Below are positions 36,453 through 46,294 of a DNA stretch of 64,000 nucleotides, piece after piece. The DNA lies in NCBI RefSeq assembly GCF_021864465.1, contig NZ_JAKKUV010000009.1:50549-114548 (forward strand), written 5' to 3'. Made by a program: the position numbers and the translations under genes. This DNA comes from Hyphobacterium sp. SN044 (GTDB lineage: Bacteria > Pseudomonadota > Alphaproteobacteria > Caulobacterales > Maricaulaceae). The notes under the pieces were generated by a model that saw only the letters and a list, made by a program, of their open reading frames with translations, searched no databases and was not told the DNA's origin. The number at the start of each line of letters is the position of its first letter. Position 1 is the stretch's first letter.

Positions 36453-37007
36453 ATGCGTCAACGCGCCATCTTCATAAGCCTCGCCATCGCCGCCGTGGCG
36501 GTGACCGGCTGTTCCAACGTGCGCCAGGCGCTCGGTGCGGAAAAAGTCACGCCGGACGAGTTCCGCGTCGTGACCATCGCGCCGCTAACCGTGCCGCCGG
36601 AATACAATCTGCGTCCGCCGCGGCCGGGTGAGCCCCGTCCGGAAGACGTCTATCCGGATCAGGCGGCGCGTGCCGCGCTGTTCGGCCAGCAGGACAATTT
36701 CGAAGGCAGCGACGGCGAAGCGCTGCTCGTCGCCCGCGCCGGTGCCAGCGAAGCCGACCCCTTCATCCGTGAAATCGTGGACGGGGAAACGGCGGGGCTC
36801 GTGCGCAAGACGCGCAGCTTCACCGACCAGATCCTGTTCTGGCAAGGTCCGGGCACGACTTATCGCGATGCCGAGACGCCGCTTGACGCCGACGAAGAGG
36901 CCGCGCGCCTCGCCGAGGAACAGGCCCGAATCGACGCCGTGACCGGCGGCCAGCCCGTCGAGATCGAGCGCGACCGCAGCCGTATCGGCAAGCTGCCGGG
37001 TCTCTGA
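36453..37007 (+). CDS. DUF3035/BamF-like lipoprotein
   Basis: 184 aa. Lipobox VTGC (Cys20), then PDEFRVVTIAPLTVPPEYNLRPPRPGEPRP, the hallmark of DUF3035, which has been described as a BAM-complex subunit (BamF) in alphaproteobacteria; the rest is helical and acidic. Expected at the inner face of the outer membrane helping beta-barrel assembly. Directly follows lspA and may share its transcript; terminator at 37027. Confidence 0.8.
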   Translation: MRQRAIFISLAIAAVAVTGCSNVRQALGAEKVTPDEFRVVTIAPLTVPPEYNLRPPRPGEPRPEDVYPDQAARAALFGQQDNFEGSDGEALLVARAGASEADPFIREIVDGETAGLVRKTRSFTDQILFWQGPGTTYRDAETPLDADEEAARLAEEQARIDAVTGGQPVEIERDRSRIGKLPGL

Positions 37008-37026
37008 TCCGCATACCATTCCCGTT

Positions 37027-37056
37027 GAAGGCGGCGCGGCTCCGGCCCGCCGCCTT
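37027..37056 (+). terminator. rho-independent terminator of ileS-lspA-bamF-like
   Basis: AAGGCGGCG / CGCCGCCTT stem with T-rich tail (TTTTTCTTTTC). Confidence 0.88.
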
Positions 37057-37121
37057 TTTCTTTTCTCCGCTGACCGTGCGCTCGGCTTGACCGACTCGGG
37101 CCCGCGCGAAAGGCTGCCCCC

Positions 37122-38945
37122 ATGAGCGTGATCCGCCGCCTGTCCCCGGGAACCGTCAATCGCATCGCCGCCGGCGAGGTGATCGAGCGCCCGGCTGCAG
37201 CGGTGAAGGAGCTGGTGGAGAACGCGCTTGATGCCGGCGCGCGGCGGGTGATCGTCAACGCCGAAGGCGGCGGGCTCAACCGGCTCGTTGTCGATGATGA
37301 CGGGCGCGGCATGGATGCCGAGACGCTGGCGCTCGCCGTCGAGCGTCACGCCACGTCGAAACTGCCCATCGATGCCGAGGGCGAGGACGACCTCCTCCAC
37401 ATCACGACGATGGGGTTTCGCGGCGAGGCGCTACCCTCGATCGGCTCGATCTCGCGCTTGACGATCACCTCGCAGGCCGAGGGCGAAGGCGATGCCTGGA
37501 CGATTGCGGTTGAGGGTGGCGAGACCTCGGAGGTCCGCCCGGCCCCGCCGCTGGGGCGGCCCGGCACGCGGATCGAGGCGCGCGACCTGTTCTACGCCAC
37601 CCCGGCGCGCCTCAAATTCATGAAGACCGAGCGGGCGGAAGACAACGCCATCGCGGACATGATGAAGCGCATCGCGCTGTCCCGGCCCGACATCGCCTTC
37701 CAGCTGACGCTCGACGGGCGTTCGCGTCTCAACCTCGCGGCCGAGACCGGCGCGGAGCCTGATGCACGCAAGGCGCGGATGGCGGCAATCCTCGGCCGCG
37801 ATTTCGGGGACAATGCGCTGGAGATCGACCAGGCGCGCGAGGGCGTGCGGGTGTCGGGCTTTGCCTCGCTGCCGACCTTCAATCGCGGCTCGGCGATGCA
37901 CCAGTATCTCTTCGTCAATGGCCGCCCGGTGCGCGACAAGCTGCTCCATGGCGCGGTGCGCGGCGCGTATCAGGATTTCCTCGCCCGCGACCGGCATCCG
38001 GTCGTGGCGCTGTTCGTCGATCTCGAAGGCGGCGGCGTCGATGTGAACGTCCACCCGGCCAAGGCCGAGGTGCGCTTCCGCGATGCGGGGCTGGTGCGCG
38101 GTCTGATCGTCGGGGCGCTGCGCCATGCGCTCGCCGGGGCGGGGCACCGGGCGTCGACGACGGTGTCCGGTTTCGCGCTCGGCGCGGCGCGTCCGCAGGG
38201 CAGTCAGCCCCTGCCGCCGAGCTACCGCCCGATGCAGAGCTGGGGCGCGCCGCCGCCCTCGCAATTCGCCGAGACCGCGTCCTCGCTGCTGGGCGGGCAT
38301 TCCGCCCGGGTCGAGCCGGACTGGCAGGCGCGTAACGAGACCGAAACCGCCGCGCCGGAGCCCGATCGTCCGCTCGGCGTGGCGCGCGCGCAGCTGCACG
38401 AGACCTATGTCGTGGCCCAGACCGGCGACGGCATTGTCATCGTCGACCAGCACGCCGCCCACGAACGCCTCGTCTACGAAAAGATGAAGGCGGCGATGGC
38501 CGGCCGCGGCGTGCCGAAACAGGCGCTGCTGGTGCCGGAAATTGTCGAGATGGACGAGGCCGATCTGAAGCGCATTCTCGAACGCGGTGAGGAACTCGCC
38601 GAACTTGGCCTGTCTGTCGAGCCCTTCGGCCCCGGCGCGCTGGCGGTGCGGGAGGTGCCGGCGCTGCTCGGCAAGCTCGACGTCCAGGGCCTCATCCGCG
38701 ACCTCGCCGACGAACTCGCGGAATATGACGCGGCACTGTCGCTGAAGGAGAAGCTGGAGGAGGTTGTCGGCACGATGGCCTGCCACGGCTCGGTGCGCTC
38801 CGGCCGCCGCCTCACCGGCGAGGAGATGAATGCCCTGCTGCGCGAGATGGAGGCGACGCCCCATTCCGGCCAGTGCAATCACGGCCGCCCGACCTATGTC
38901 GAGCTGAAGCTGAAGGATATCGAACGGCTGTTCGGGCGGCGGTAG
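37122..38945 (+). CDS. mutL: DNA mismatch repair protein MutL
   Basis: 607 aa. GHKL ATPase N-terminus: [34 protein letters not shown]. The C-terminal dimerisation/endonuclease domain has [12 protein letters not shown] (from residue 442), the DQHA(x)2E(x)4E endonuclease motif, and QCNHGRP near the end. It therefore nicks DNA itself, as in bacteria without MutH. Confidence 0.97.
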   Translation: MSVIRRLSPGTVNRIAAGEVIERPAAAVKELVENALDAGARRVIVNAEGGGLNRLVVDDDGRGMDAETLALAVERHATSKLPIDAEGEDDLLHITTMGFRGEALPSIGSISRLTITSQAEGEGDAWTIAVEGGETSEVRPAPPLGRPGTRIEARDLFYATPARLKFMKTERAEDNAIADMMKRIALSRPDIAFQLTLDGRSRLNLAAETGAEPDARKARMAAILGRDFGDNALEIDQAREGVRVSGFASLPTFNRGSAMHQYLFVNGRPVRDKLLHGAVRGAYQDFLARDRHPVVALFVDLEGGGVDVNVHPAKAEVRFRDAGLVRGLIVGALRHALAGAGHRASTTVSGFALGAARPQGSQPLPPSYRPMQSWGAPPPSQFAETASSLLGGHSARVEPDWQARNETETAAPEPDRPLGVARAQLHETYVVAQTGDGIVIVDQHAAHERLVYEKMKAAMAGRGVPKQALLVPEIVEMDEADLKRILERGEELAELGLSVEPFGPGALAVREVPALLGKLDVQGLIRDLADELAEYDAALSLKEKLEEVVGTMACHGSVRSGRRLTGEEMNALLREMEATPHSGQCNHGRPTYVELKLKDIERLFGRR

Positions 38946-38964
38946 AGAGCCTTTAGAAACCTTT

Positions 38965-39059
38965 CTCCCCCCGCCTGCGGGGGGAGTGACCCGAAGGAGC
39001 GAGGGTGGATTTCCCCCCTCCGTCAGCTGCGCTGACACCTCCCCCGTAAACGGGGGAGG
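38965..39059. repeat. cluster of three intergenic hairpins
   Basis: CTCCCCCCGC/GCGGGGGGAG (38965-38986), GTCAGC/GCTGAC (39022-39036) and CCTCCCCCG/CGGGGGAGG (39038-39059) fill the whole gap between convergent mutL and rsmD. The C-rich CCCCCTCCGT core recurs near 62128. Could serve both genes as a transcription barrier. Confidence 0.7.
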
Positions 39060-39063
39060 AAAA

Positions 39064-39624
39064 CTACTCACCCCGCAAGAACAGCACCTTCGCCTTGCCC
39101 CAGTCGCGCTGGTCGAGAACGGTCCAGCCCGATGTGTCGGGCGTCTCGTCCTCGCCGACTTCGAGCACGACGAGGGCGTCGGGTTTCAGCCAGCCACCCT
39201 CCTTCAGCGTGCGCAGCGTCTTCGGTGCGAGGTCATGGCCGTAGGGCGGATCCATGAAGGCGATGTCGAAGGGCGGACCGACGCCGGCTGGCTTGGTGCC
39301 AAGCGCGGTGGCGTCGCGCCGGTGGATGCGGGTGATGCCGAAGAGCTGCAGCGCCTCAGCATTGTCGCGGATCGCGCCGCGCGCGGTGGCAGCGGTTTCC
39401 ACGAAGAGGCAGAAACTGGCGCCGCGGCTGATCGCCTCGAAGCCGAGCGCGCCCGACCCCGCATAGATGTCCATCACCCGCGCGCCGTCGAGCGGCGGGG
39501 TCCAGTCGGCATGCTCCAGCACGTTGAACAGGGCCTGACGCGCCTTGTCGGAGGTCGGGCGCGTGCCCGACCCCTTCGGCGCCACGAGCGGGCGTCCGCC
39601 AAAGCGTCCGGCGACAATTCTCAT
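39064..39624 (-). CDS. rsmD: 16S rRNA (guanine-N2) methyltransferase RsmD
   Basis: 186 aa. SAM-binding MDIYAGSGALGFEA and the catalytic DPPY in FMDPPYGHD; N-terminal RIVAGRFGGRPL and TRPTSDKARQALFN are family hallmarks. Methylates G966 of 16S rRNA. Overlaps rluB by 4 bases, so translationally coupled. Confidence 0.96.
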   Translation of the reverse strand: MRIVAGRFGGRPLVAPKGSGTRPTSDKARQALFNVLEHADWTPPLDGARVMDIYAGSGALGFEAISRGASFCLFVETAATARGAIRDNAEALQLFGITRIHRRDATALGTKPAGVGPPFDIAFMDPPYGHDLAPKTLRTLKEGGWLKPDALVVLEVGEDETPDTSGWTVLDQRDWGKAKVLFLRGE

Positions 39625-40646
39625 CGGGACCGGCTTCCACGCGGTCCGGAGGGACGATCACCAGAACGGGGGGCCGGGCGTGATCCTTGCGGTTTGCCGG
39701 ACCCTTGCGGCCGGCCGGGTCCCTGAGGACGGCCGGGACCCTTTTGCGGCCCGTCGCCTTGCGGTTTTCCGTCGCCCTTCGGCCCACCCGGCCCCTTGGA
39801 TGGCGGACGTCCGCCGGACTTTCGCTTGTCGCCCATGGGCGGCTTCTTGCGCGTCGGAGTCTTCGCTTTCGCTTGCCCGCTGGCCGGGTCGTCGCCGGTC
39901 TGGTCCTTCAGCTTGGGCAGAAGGTGGCCGCACTGGTCGACCAGCACCCGGTTATTGACCGAAGCGACCTCGCCCTTGTCGAGGCTGCCGAGCTGGAAGG
40001 GGCCGTAGGCAGTCCGAATCAGGCGGTTCACGGTCAGTCCGACGGCGTTGAGCGCCTTCCGGACCTCCCGGTTCTTGCCTTCCTTCAGCGAGACCAGAAG
40101 CCAGACATTGCCGCCCTGCTTGCGTTCCACCTCGACTTCGATCGGGCCGTAGTGGATGCCTTCATGGGTGATGCCCTTTCTCAGCTTCGCGATCCCGTCC
40201 TCGGTCAGATCGCCAAAGGCGCGGCAGCGATAGCGGCGGGTCCAGGCGGTCGAAGGCAGTTCCAGCGCGCGGGCCAGCTCGCCGTCATTGGTGAGCAGGA
40301 GGAGGCCTTCAGACGTCAGGTCGAGCCGGCCGACCGAGATCACGCGCCCCATTTCCTTCGGCAGTGTCTCGAACACGGTCTCGCGCCCCTGCGGGTCCTT
40401 GTGCGTCGTCACCAGCCCGTCGGGCTTGTGATAGCGCCAAAGCCGTGTGCGTTCGGCCTCACCCACGGGCTGGCCGTCGACCGTGATCCGGTCCTTGTCG
40501 GTCACTTTCACGGCAGGCGTGGTCAGCGTCTTGCCGTTCAGCGTGATCCGCCCGGCCTCGATCATCGTCTCGACCTCGCGGCGGCTGGCGACGCCGGCGC
40601 GCGCCAGCACTTTGGCGATGCGTTCTCCGTCTGCGGTATCGTTCAA
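39621..40646 (-). CDS. rluB: 23S rRNA pseudouridine synthase (RluB/RsuA family) with low-complexity tail
   Basis: 341 aa. N-terminal S4 RNA-binding domain (ERIAKVLARAGVASRREVE), catalytic Asp in GRLDLTSEGLLLLTNDG, and later KEGKNREVRKAL. From about 235 the protein becomes a Lys/Gly/Pro/Gln tail with repeats of the PQG and GPGRPQG type. RluB modifies U2605; a RluE/RluF assignment is less likely. First of a two-gene operon with rsmD. Confidence 0.88.
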   Translation of the reverse strand: MNDTADGERIAKVLARAGVASRREVETMIEAGRITLNGKTLTTPAVKVTDKDRITVDGQPVGEAERTRLWRYHKPDGLVTTHKDPQGRETVFETLPKEMGRVISVGRLDLTSEGLLLLTNDGELARALELPSTAWTRRYRCRAFGDLTEDGIAKLRKGITHEGIHYGPIEVEVERKQGGNVWLLVSLKEGKNREVRKALNAVGLTVNRLIRTAYGPFQLGSLDKGEVASVNNRVLVDQCGHLLPKLKDQTGDDPASGQAKAKTPTRKKPPMGDKRKSGGRPPSKGPGGPKGDGKPQGDGPQKGPGRPQGPGRPQGSGKPQGSRPAPRSGDRPSGPRGSRSR

Positions 40647-40684
40647 GACTTGACCCTTTCGCGGGCGCGCCGTACCGCCCGGAC

Positions 40685-41158
40685 ATGGACGAGGCGCGCG
40701 ACAACCGGTTTATGCGGGCAGCCCTGCAGGAGGCGCAAGCCGCCGCCACTGCAGGCGAGGCGCCCATTGGCGCGGTCATAGTCGATCCGGCGACGGATAG
40801 CATCATCGCCGCCGCAGGCAATGCGCCGATTTCCACGCACGACCCGAGCGGGCATGCCGAGATCCGCGCCATGCGCCTCGCCGCCGAAACGATCGGCAAT
40901 TACCGGCTCACGGGTCTCGAACTCTACGTCACGCTCGAGCCCTGCGCGATGTGCGCCGGGGCGATCAGCCATGCGCGTATCGGACGGTTGGTGTTCGGCG
41001 CGACCGACCCGAAGGGCGGGGCGGTGATCCACGGCCCGAAATTCTTCGACCAGCCGACCTGTCACTGGCGGCCGGCGGTCGAGCACGGCGTCATGTGGGA
41101 GGAAAGCTCGGCGATGCTGAAGGACTTCTTCAGGCAGCGGCGGACGAAAACGCGTTGA
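40685..41158 (+). CDS. tadA: tRNA-specific adenosine deaminase
   Basis: 157 aa. Zinc-binding HAEI (HAE motif) and PCAMC, with catalytic Glu; PIGAVIVDPATD at the start. Converts wobble A34 to inosine in tRNA-Arg. Divergent from rluB, and its 3' end overlaps the convergent GNAT gene by 29 bases. Confidence 0.96.
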   Translation: MDEARDNRFMRAALQEAQAAATAGEAPIGAVIVDPATDSIIAAAGNAPISTHDPSGHAEIRAMRLAAETIGNYRLTGLELYVTLEPCAMCAGAISHARIGRLVFGATDPKGGAVIHGPKFFDQPTCHWRPAVEHGVMWEESSAMLKDFFRQRRTKTR

Positions 41159-41723
41159 GCCGCGCTTGGAGGCCGGCTTTCACCCCGGGCCATTCCTCGG
41201 GCAGGATCGAGAAATAGACCGTATCGCGCCGCTCGCCGCGCCAGGTGTTGAGATGGCTGCGCCACGTCCCTTCGCGAACGAATCCGGCCTTGGTCATCGC
41301 GCCCTGGGAGCGCAGATTCTTGCCACCGGTCTTCAGCTCGACGCGCTGCGCCCCGCTGTCGAAGGCATTGCCGACGAGGAGAAGCTTGCAGGCCGGATTG
41401 ACCGCCGTGCGGCGGGCCTCGGCGGCGTAGTAGGTCCAGCCGATCTCGACGCGCTGATGTTGAGGCACGATCAGCAGATAAGCGGAATGCCCGACCACCT
41501 TCCCGTCGCTCTTGCGGTAGATCACATGGCTGATCTGGTCGCGGTCCTGCGCCGCCAGCATCATGTCGAACCAGGTGTCGAAATGCGGCCCGAAGCCGGG
41601 CAGGGTCATCAGCGTCCATATGTCCTCGTCGTCGGCGACCGGGCGCAGCGGTTCGCGGTGGCGCTCCTCCATCGGCTCGAGGCGGACGAATTCGTTTTCG
41701 AGAACCCTCGGACGCAAATCCAT
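41130..41723 (-). CDS. GNAT-family N-acetyltransferase (RimJ/RimL-like)
   Basis: 197 aa. The RimJ/L type arrangement: NEFVRLEPMEERH at the start, a substrate-side TYYAAEARRTAVNPACKLLL and acetyl-CoA region GAMTKAGFVREGTWR. Could acetylate protein N-termini or a small metabolite. Start at 41723; a longer frame extends into the neighbouring exporter and has no homology. Confidence 0.88.
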   Translation of the reverse strand: MDLRPRVLENEFVRLEPMEERHREPLRPVADDEDIWTLMTLPGFGPHFDTWFDMMLAAQDRDQISHVIYRKSDGKVVGHSAYLLIVPQHQRVEIGWTYYAAEARRTAVNPACKLLLVGNAFDSGAQRVELKTGGKNLRSQGAMTKAGFVREGTWRSHLNTWRGERRDTVYFSILPEEWPGVKAGLQARLNAFSSAAA

Positions 41724-41728
41724 GGCGG

Positions 41729-42466
41729 CTATCCCGTGGTGAGGAGGAGGATGCCCCTTATCACGTAGATGGTGCCGATCACCGTCACGATCCATTTCGT
41801 TGCATTGCGGAACTGGATGTCGCTCATCCGCTTCAGGACATGCGCTCCGAGCGTGGTGCCCAGCATGGCCAGCGGGATGGCCGCGAGCAGCCACCAGGGC
41901 TCGGCCAGCGCCCCCGCGGCAAGCGCCGGGACGATGTAGTAGGCGATCTTGAACCCGTGGGCGACGACTTGTGTCGCGGCCTTGGTCGCCACGACGGTGC
42001 GCCGGTCCATGCCGGTGGTGACGTAGAAGACGTCGAGCAACGGGCCGGAGACGCCCGCGACGATCCCCAGACCCGTGACACCGACACCTGATGCGATCGC
42101 GTGGGAGGTCTTGCGCGCATCGAGCGCGAACTGTTTCAGCGGCAGCCAGAGCAGGCCGGGGACAAGCCCCAGCACGATGAAGAGCCAGGCTTCCGGCAGG
42201 CGGATCATGAAGGCGAAGAGGAGCGCCGCAGCCGCTGCGGACCCGATCAGGTAGAGGCCGAGGATGCGCCAGTCGATCCAGCGGTGCCACAGAATTGCAC
42301 GCCAGCCATTCGAGACCGACTGGATGGCGCCGTGAACGACCATCGCCGCGGAGACCGGAAGCAGAAAGGCGAGTACGCCCATCAGCATAAGCCCGCCGGC
42401 CATACCGAAAATTCCGGAAACAAAGGAGGTGACGAGGGCTGCGACAATAATGATCGGCCACGTCAT
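41729..42466 (-). CDS. TauE/SafE-family sulfite/anion exporter
   Basis: 245 aa, about eight TM helices. The repeat motif [15 protein letters not shown] and [12 protein letters not shown] are the two halves' signatures. Exports small organic or sulfur anions in characterised homologues; substrate not evident. GGGAGGGG precedes its ATG. Five bases upstream of the GNAT gene on the same strand, so likely co-transcribed. Confidence 0.9.
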   Translation of the reverse strand: MTWPIIIVAALVTSFVSGIFGMAGGLMLMGVLAFLLPVSAAMVVHGAIQSVSNGWRAILWHRWIDWRILGLYLIGSAAAAALLFAFMIRLPEAWLFIVLGLVPGLLWLPLKQFALDARKTSHAIASGVGVTGLGIVAGVSGPLLDVFYVTTGMDRRTVVATKAATQVVAHGFKIAYYIVPALAAGALAEPWWLLAAIPLAMLGTTLGAHVLKRMSDIQFRNATKWIVTVIGTIYVIRGILLLTTG

Positions 42467-42554
42467 GCGAATCCCCTCCCTTTTTCGTCAGGAGGTTTAT
42501 AGTCGCCCCCAAAGGATGGCCATACGGCTGCTACGAACCACAAGGGGACGGGAC

Positions 42555-43772
42555 ATGGAATTCGCCTATTCGCCGCGCTGCCAGGAATATCTCGACAGGG
42601 TCCGCGCCTTCATGGACGCGCACGTCTATCCCAATGAAGCGACCTATGCCGAACAGCTGGCCGCCAACGGGCTCGATCGCTGGCAGCCGCTGCCGATCAT
42701 CGAGGAGCTGAAGGAAAAGGCGAAGGCGGCCGATCTCTGGAACCTCTTCCTGCCGGAATCGGAAGACGGGGCCGGCCTGTCGAATCTCGACTATGCGCCG
42801 CTGTCGGAAGAGATGGGCCGGGTGCTGTGGTCGTCGGAAGTGTTCAACTGCTCCGCGCCGGACACGGGCAATATGGAAGTGCTCGCCCGCTACGGCACGG
42901 CGGAGCAGAAGGACAAGTGGATGAAGCCGCTGCTCGCCGGCAAGATCCGCTCCGCCTTCCTGATGACCGAGCCGGATGTGGCGTCGTCCGATGCGACGAA
43001 CATCTCCTGCTCGATCCAGCGCGACGGCGACGAGTATGTGATCAATGGCCGCAAATGGTGGTCGTCCGGCGCCGGCGATCCGCGCTGCAAGATCTACATC
43101 CTGATGGGGAAGAACGACCCCGACGCGGAACGCCACAAGCAGCAGTCGATGATCCTGGTTCCCGCTGACACGCCGGGTATCACGGTCGTGCGTCCGCTCA
43201 ACGTCTTCGGATATGACGATGCCCCGCATGGCCACATGGAAGTGCGGCTCGACAATGTGCGGGTGCCGGCATCGAACATGCTGCTGGGTGAAGGGCGCGG
43301 TTTCGAGATTGCGCAGGGCCGCCTCGGACCGGGCCGCATTCACCACTGCATGCGCACGATCGGTGCCGCCGAACGGGCGCTCGAACTCATGGTGCGCCGC
43401 GCGATGAGCCGGGTCGCCTTCGGCAAGCGGATCGCCGACCAGTCGGTGTGGCACCACCGCATCGCCCGCGCCCGGATCGACATCGAATCCTGCCGCCTTC
43501 TGACGCTGAAGGCCGCCTGGATGATGGACACGGTCGGCAACAAGGTGGCGCAGAAGGAGATCGCGATGATCAAGGTCGCGGCACCGACCATGGCGCTGAA
43601 AGTGATCGACGATGCGATCCAGGTGTTCGGCGGCGCGGGCGTGTCTCAGGACACGCCGCTGGCCAGCGCCTGGGCGGGCATCCGGACGCTGCGTCTGGCC
43701 GACGGCCCGGACGAGGTGCATGAACGCGCCATCGCCCGTATGGAAATGAAACGCCTGTCGAACGAGGGCTGA
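42555..43772 (+). CDS. acyl-CoA dehydrogenase (ACAD10/11-like)
   Basis: 405 aa flavoprotein. [16 protein letters not shown] (FAD/substrate), KIYILMGK, and the C-terminal [17 protein letters not shown], which is the pattern typical of ACAD10/ACAD11-type and LvaC-like enzymes rather than straight-chain dehydrogenases. Likely acts on branched or 4-hydroxy-type acyl-CoA; the exact substrate is inferred. A kinase-like gene of the ACAD11 N-domain kind lies at 60557. Start ATG at 42555 after GGGACGGGA. Confidence 0.9.
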   Translation: MEFAYSPRCQEYLDRVRAFMDAHVYPNEATYAEQLAANGLDRWQPLPIIEELKEKAKAADLWNLFLPESEDGAGLSNLDYAPLSEEMGRVLWSSEVFNCSAPDTGNMEVLARYGTAEQKDKWMKPLLAGKIRSAFLMTEPDVASSDATNISCSIQRDGDEYVINGRKWWSSGAGDPRCKIYILMGKNDPDAERHKQQSMILVPADTPGITVVRPLNVFGYDDAPHGHMEVRLDNVRVPASNMLLGEGRGFEIAQGRLGPGRIHHCMRTIGAAERALELMVRRAMSRVAFGKRIADQSVWHHRIARARIDIESCRLLTLKAAWMMDTVGNKVAQKEIAMIKVAAPTMALKVIDDAIQVFGGAGVSQDTPLASAWAGIRTLRLADGPDEVHERAIARMEMKRLSNEG

Positions 43773-43793
43773 AACCGCCGGGAGGCGTGAAAG

Positions 43794-44207
43794 ATGGACA
43801 TTCTGGAGATCATTGCCGTGGTCGCCGCCGTCTTCGGCGCCGGGCTCGGGGCGTATGCTCTGGTCCGGCCCGAATTCGGGTCGAACCTGACACGGCTGAA
43901 GGCCGACCCGGCGCGGCCGGGCGGCTATGCCGAATTCCGGGCGACGCTGGGGGGCATGATGCTGCTCCTGCACCTCGCCTATATCGGTGCGGCGGTCACC
44001 GGTTTCGGTGCGATCGGCGCGGCGGCCGTCCTTTCCGCCGGATGGGGCGGGGCGGCGCTCGGCCGGATCGTCTCCCTCCTCCTCGATGGCGACAAGGGCG
44101 TGCGCGTCCAGCACACCTATCTCTCGGTCGCGATCGAGATCGTTGTGGCCGCGATTTTCGCCGCGCCGGTGGCGGCCTTCATCCTGACCGGACTGCCGAC
44201 CCCCTGA
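43794..44207 (+). CDS. DUF4345-like membrane protein
   Basis: 137 aa, four TM helices. The conserved segment PGGYAEFRATLGG between helices 1 and 2, then GRIVSLLLDGD, define the family; its paralogue in this window is at 61632. Function unknown. 21 bases after the acyl-CoA dehydrogenase, possibly same transcript. Confidence 0.8.
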   Translation: MDILEIIAVVAAVFGAGLGAYALVRPEFGSNLTRLKADPARPGGYAEFRATLGGMMLLLHLAYIGAAVTGFGAIGAAAVLSAGWGGAALGRIVSLLLDGDKGVRVQHTYLSVAIEIVVAAIFAAPVAAFILTGLPTP

Positions 44208-44271
44208 ACCGGGGTTTGACGCGAGCGGTCCGTGACCGCCAAGGTGCGCACCGTTTCACGGAGTATGATCC

Positions 44272-44661
44272 ATGCCGCTTGCCAGCCTGTTTGCTGCCGT
44301 CGTCTTGCAGAGCACGCCCTTCACCGAGGATCCCGCCGTCCTCGACGAGTACATGAAGCATGCCTGCCGCGTGCAGCAGGCGGTCAATCAGGGCGGCGAG
44401 GAAGCCGAGTACACTGCGTTCTGTGACTGCCTTAGCGCCGACATGGCGGAAAATTCCAGCGAAGCCCTGTTCCGGGCCATGGCACTGGGGAGCCAGGGCA
44501 CGCTGCAGGATCAGGCCATGGTCCAGGACTGGGATGCCGCACGCGAGGAAAGCGAACGCGTGTTCGGCGCGCTTGAGCCGGAAGAGCAACTCTCGGCTGC
44601 CAATGTGATCCAGAACGGCGTGATGACCTGTCTGTCGCTGGCGCCCGTCCGGAGCGAATAG
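44272..44661 (+). CDS. small exported Cys-containing protein (CxC family)
   Basis: 129 aa. A short hydrophobic N-terminus (MPLASLFAAVVLQ) suggests export. Cys at 32, 51, 53 and 120: a C...CxC...C layout that also occurs in the lipoprotein at 45388. No family recognised. One base separates its stop from the DsbA-like gene, so the two are translationally linked. Confidence 0.65.
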   Translation: MPLASLFAAVVLQSTPFTEDPAVLDEYMKHACRVQQAVNQGGEEAEYTAFCDCLSADMAENSSEALFRAMALGSQGTLQDQAMVQDWDAAREESERVFGALEPEEQLSAANVIQNGVMTCLSLAPVRSE

Positions 44662-44662
44662 C

Positions 44663-45322
44663 GTGGCGGACGACACGCTGCAGGTCGACCTCGTCATTGA
44701 TTTTGTCTGCCCGTGGTGCTGGCTCGGCCATCGCCACTGGCAAAAGGCGCGCGAGCTGATGCCGGAGGTCGCGACCGAGACCATCTTCCGGCCGCATGAG
44801 CTCGACCCGTCCATCCCGCCGCAGGGCCTGCCCTACAAGGCTTATATGGAAGCGAAATTCTCCGGCACTAACCGGGAACGGTGGCAGCAGATGAGCGAGC
44901 ATCTCGAAGCCGCCGCGCCGGCCGCCGGGATCGAGTTCCGCTTCGGCGAGATCGAACACCGGCCCTCGACCGTGAACGCGCACCGGCTGATGCGCTGGGC
45001 GCGGGGTCAGGACAATGCGGTGGCGGAGACGATCGCCGACCGGCTTTTCTCCGCCTATTTCAAGGAATTGAAGGATATAGGCGACCCGGAGGTGCTGATT
45101 GCGATCGGCGCCGAAGCCGGTCTCGACAAGGCGATCCTCACCGATCTTTTCTCCACCGACCGGGATATGGCGGCGGTCCGCGACGAAGCGATGTTCTTCG
45201 CCCGGCTCGGGGTGAACGGCGTGCCGACCTATATCCTCAACGGCAAGTTTGCCGTGCCCGGCGCGGTCGCGCCGGAAACCCTCGTCGAGGCTGCGAAGGA
45301 AGCCCTTGCCGACGGGGATTGA
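44663..45322 (+). CDS. DsbA-family oxidoreductase, FrnE-like
   Basis: 219 aa. Thioredoxin fold with CPWC (CPWCWLG) at the first helix and the cis-Pro in GVPTYIL near the end. No signal peptide is seen (GTG start at 44663 followed directly by VADDTLQVDLVIDF), so the enzyme appears cytoplasmic, as FrnE-type proteins are. Likely a disulfide isomerase/oxidoreductase. Flanked by two small C...CxC...C proteins. Confidence 0.88.
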   Translation: MADDTLQVDLVIDFVCPWCWLGHRHWQKARELMPEVATETIFRPHELDPSIPPQGLPYKAYMEAKFSGTNRERWQQMSEHLEAAAPAAGIEFRFGEIEHRPSTVNAHRLMRWARGQDNAVAETIADRLFSAYFKELKDIGDPEVLIAIGAEAGLDKAILTDLFSTDRDMAAVRDEAMFFARLGVNGVPTYILNGKFAVPGAVAPETLVEAAKEALADGD

Positions 45323-45387
45323 GAATTTTCAGCAGACGACCGGATTTCGTCCTAGTCTCGCCGAAAGCTCTTCAGGGAGGAAGCCTA

Positions 45388-45846
45388 ATGAGATCTCTCG
45401 TTTCGATTTTCGGAGCCGCGGCGGTCGCGTTCGTGCTGGCCGGTTGCGGCGGTTCGGATGATCCCGCCGAGGACGCGCCGGAGGCCGTGAACGGCCAGAT
45501 GGATTATCAAGACGGCGATGATGCCGCACAAGATGACGAAGATGCCGGCAATGATGTCGCATCATCCGGCGGTGATGAGCCGATGACGTCCGCCGGGACC
45601 GACCCGGAATTCATCGAGGGTTGCCTGCAATCCACGAATTTGTCGCGCGAGACGTGCATCTGCGTCGCCGCGTCGGCGCGGGAAGAACTGAGCGAGGATG
45701 TGCAGGATTTCCTCGTCGCCTCGATGAACCAGCGCGCCGAGGAAGCCACGGAAATCCGCATGCGTCTGACGATCGAAGAAGTCACTAGCGCAGCGATGTT
45801 CATGACGAACGAAACGCGCGAATGCGTTGAACGCGGCTTCAACTAA
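45388..45846 (+). CDS. lipoprotein with C...CxC...C motif
   Basis: 152 aa. Lipobox VLAGC (Cys20), an acidic disordered linker, then a helical domain with Cys at 79, 90, 92 (ETCICVAAS) and 146 (ECVERGF). The same spacing pattern as the protein at 44272, suggesting paralogues that could carry disulfides in the envelope. GGGAGG precedes the ATG at 45388. No family recognised. Confidence 0.65.
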   Translation: MRSLVSIFGAAAVAFVLAGCGGSDDPAEDAPEAVNGQMDYQDGDDAAQDDEDAGNDVASSGGDEPMTSAGTDPEFIEGCLQSTNLSRETCICVAASAREELSEDVQDFLVASMNQRAEEATEIRMRLTIEEVTSAAMFMTNETRECVERGFN

Positions 45847-45858
45847 CAGGGATCAGTC

Positions 45859-46251
45859 ATGACGGCGATCGAAGCCGCCGCGCTCTACGCGGCGATCAAC
45901 ATCCTGATTCTGCTTGTCCTTGGCCTTGGTACCGGTTTGGCGCGCGGGCGGCACAAGGTGAATTTCGGAACCGGCGGCGTTCCCGACATGGAGCTGCGCA
46001 TCCGTGCTCACGCCAATGCGGCGGAGTGGATTCCGGCAGCTCTGGTGGGGCTGGTTATCCTCGCCCTCGTCGGCGCGCCGGCCTTCCTGATCCACGTGCT
46101 GGGCGTGGCACTGTCCCTCGCCCGGGTGGCGCATGCCTCGACCATGGGGCTGGGCAAACAGTCCGGTCCCGGCCGGACGATCGGCGCCTTGCTGACCGCG
46201 CTGGTCTATCTCGCGCAGGTCATTGCCCTGTTCTGGTATGCGGTGATGTAG
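45859..46251 (+). CDS. MAPEG-family membrane protein
   Basis: 130 aa, four TM helices. The conserved loop RAHANAAEWIPAAL and RVAHASTMG identify the MAPEG family of glutathione-dependent membrane proteins; bacterial members are mostly uncharacterised. Confidence 0.85.
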   Translation: MTAIEAAALYAAINILILLVLGLGTGLARGRHKVNFGTGGVPDMELRIRAHANAAEWIPAALVGLVILALVGAPAFLIHVLGVALSLARVAHASTMGLGKQSGPGRTIGALLTALVYLAQVIALFWYAVM

Positions 46252-46294
46252 ACGGCGCGTTGCCTGAAACCCCTGCGGGGGCTAGGCATGCGGC

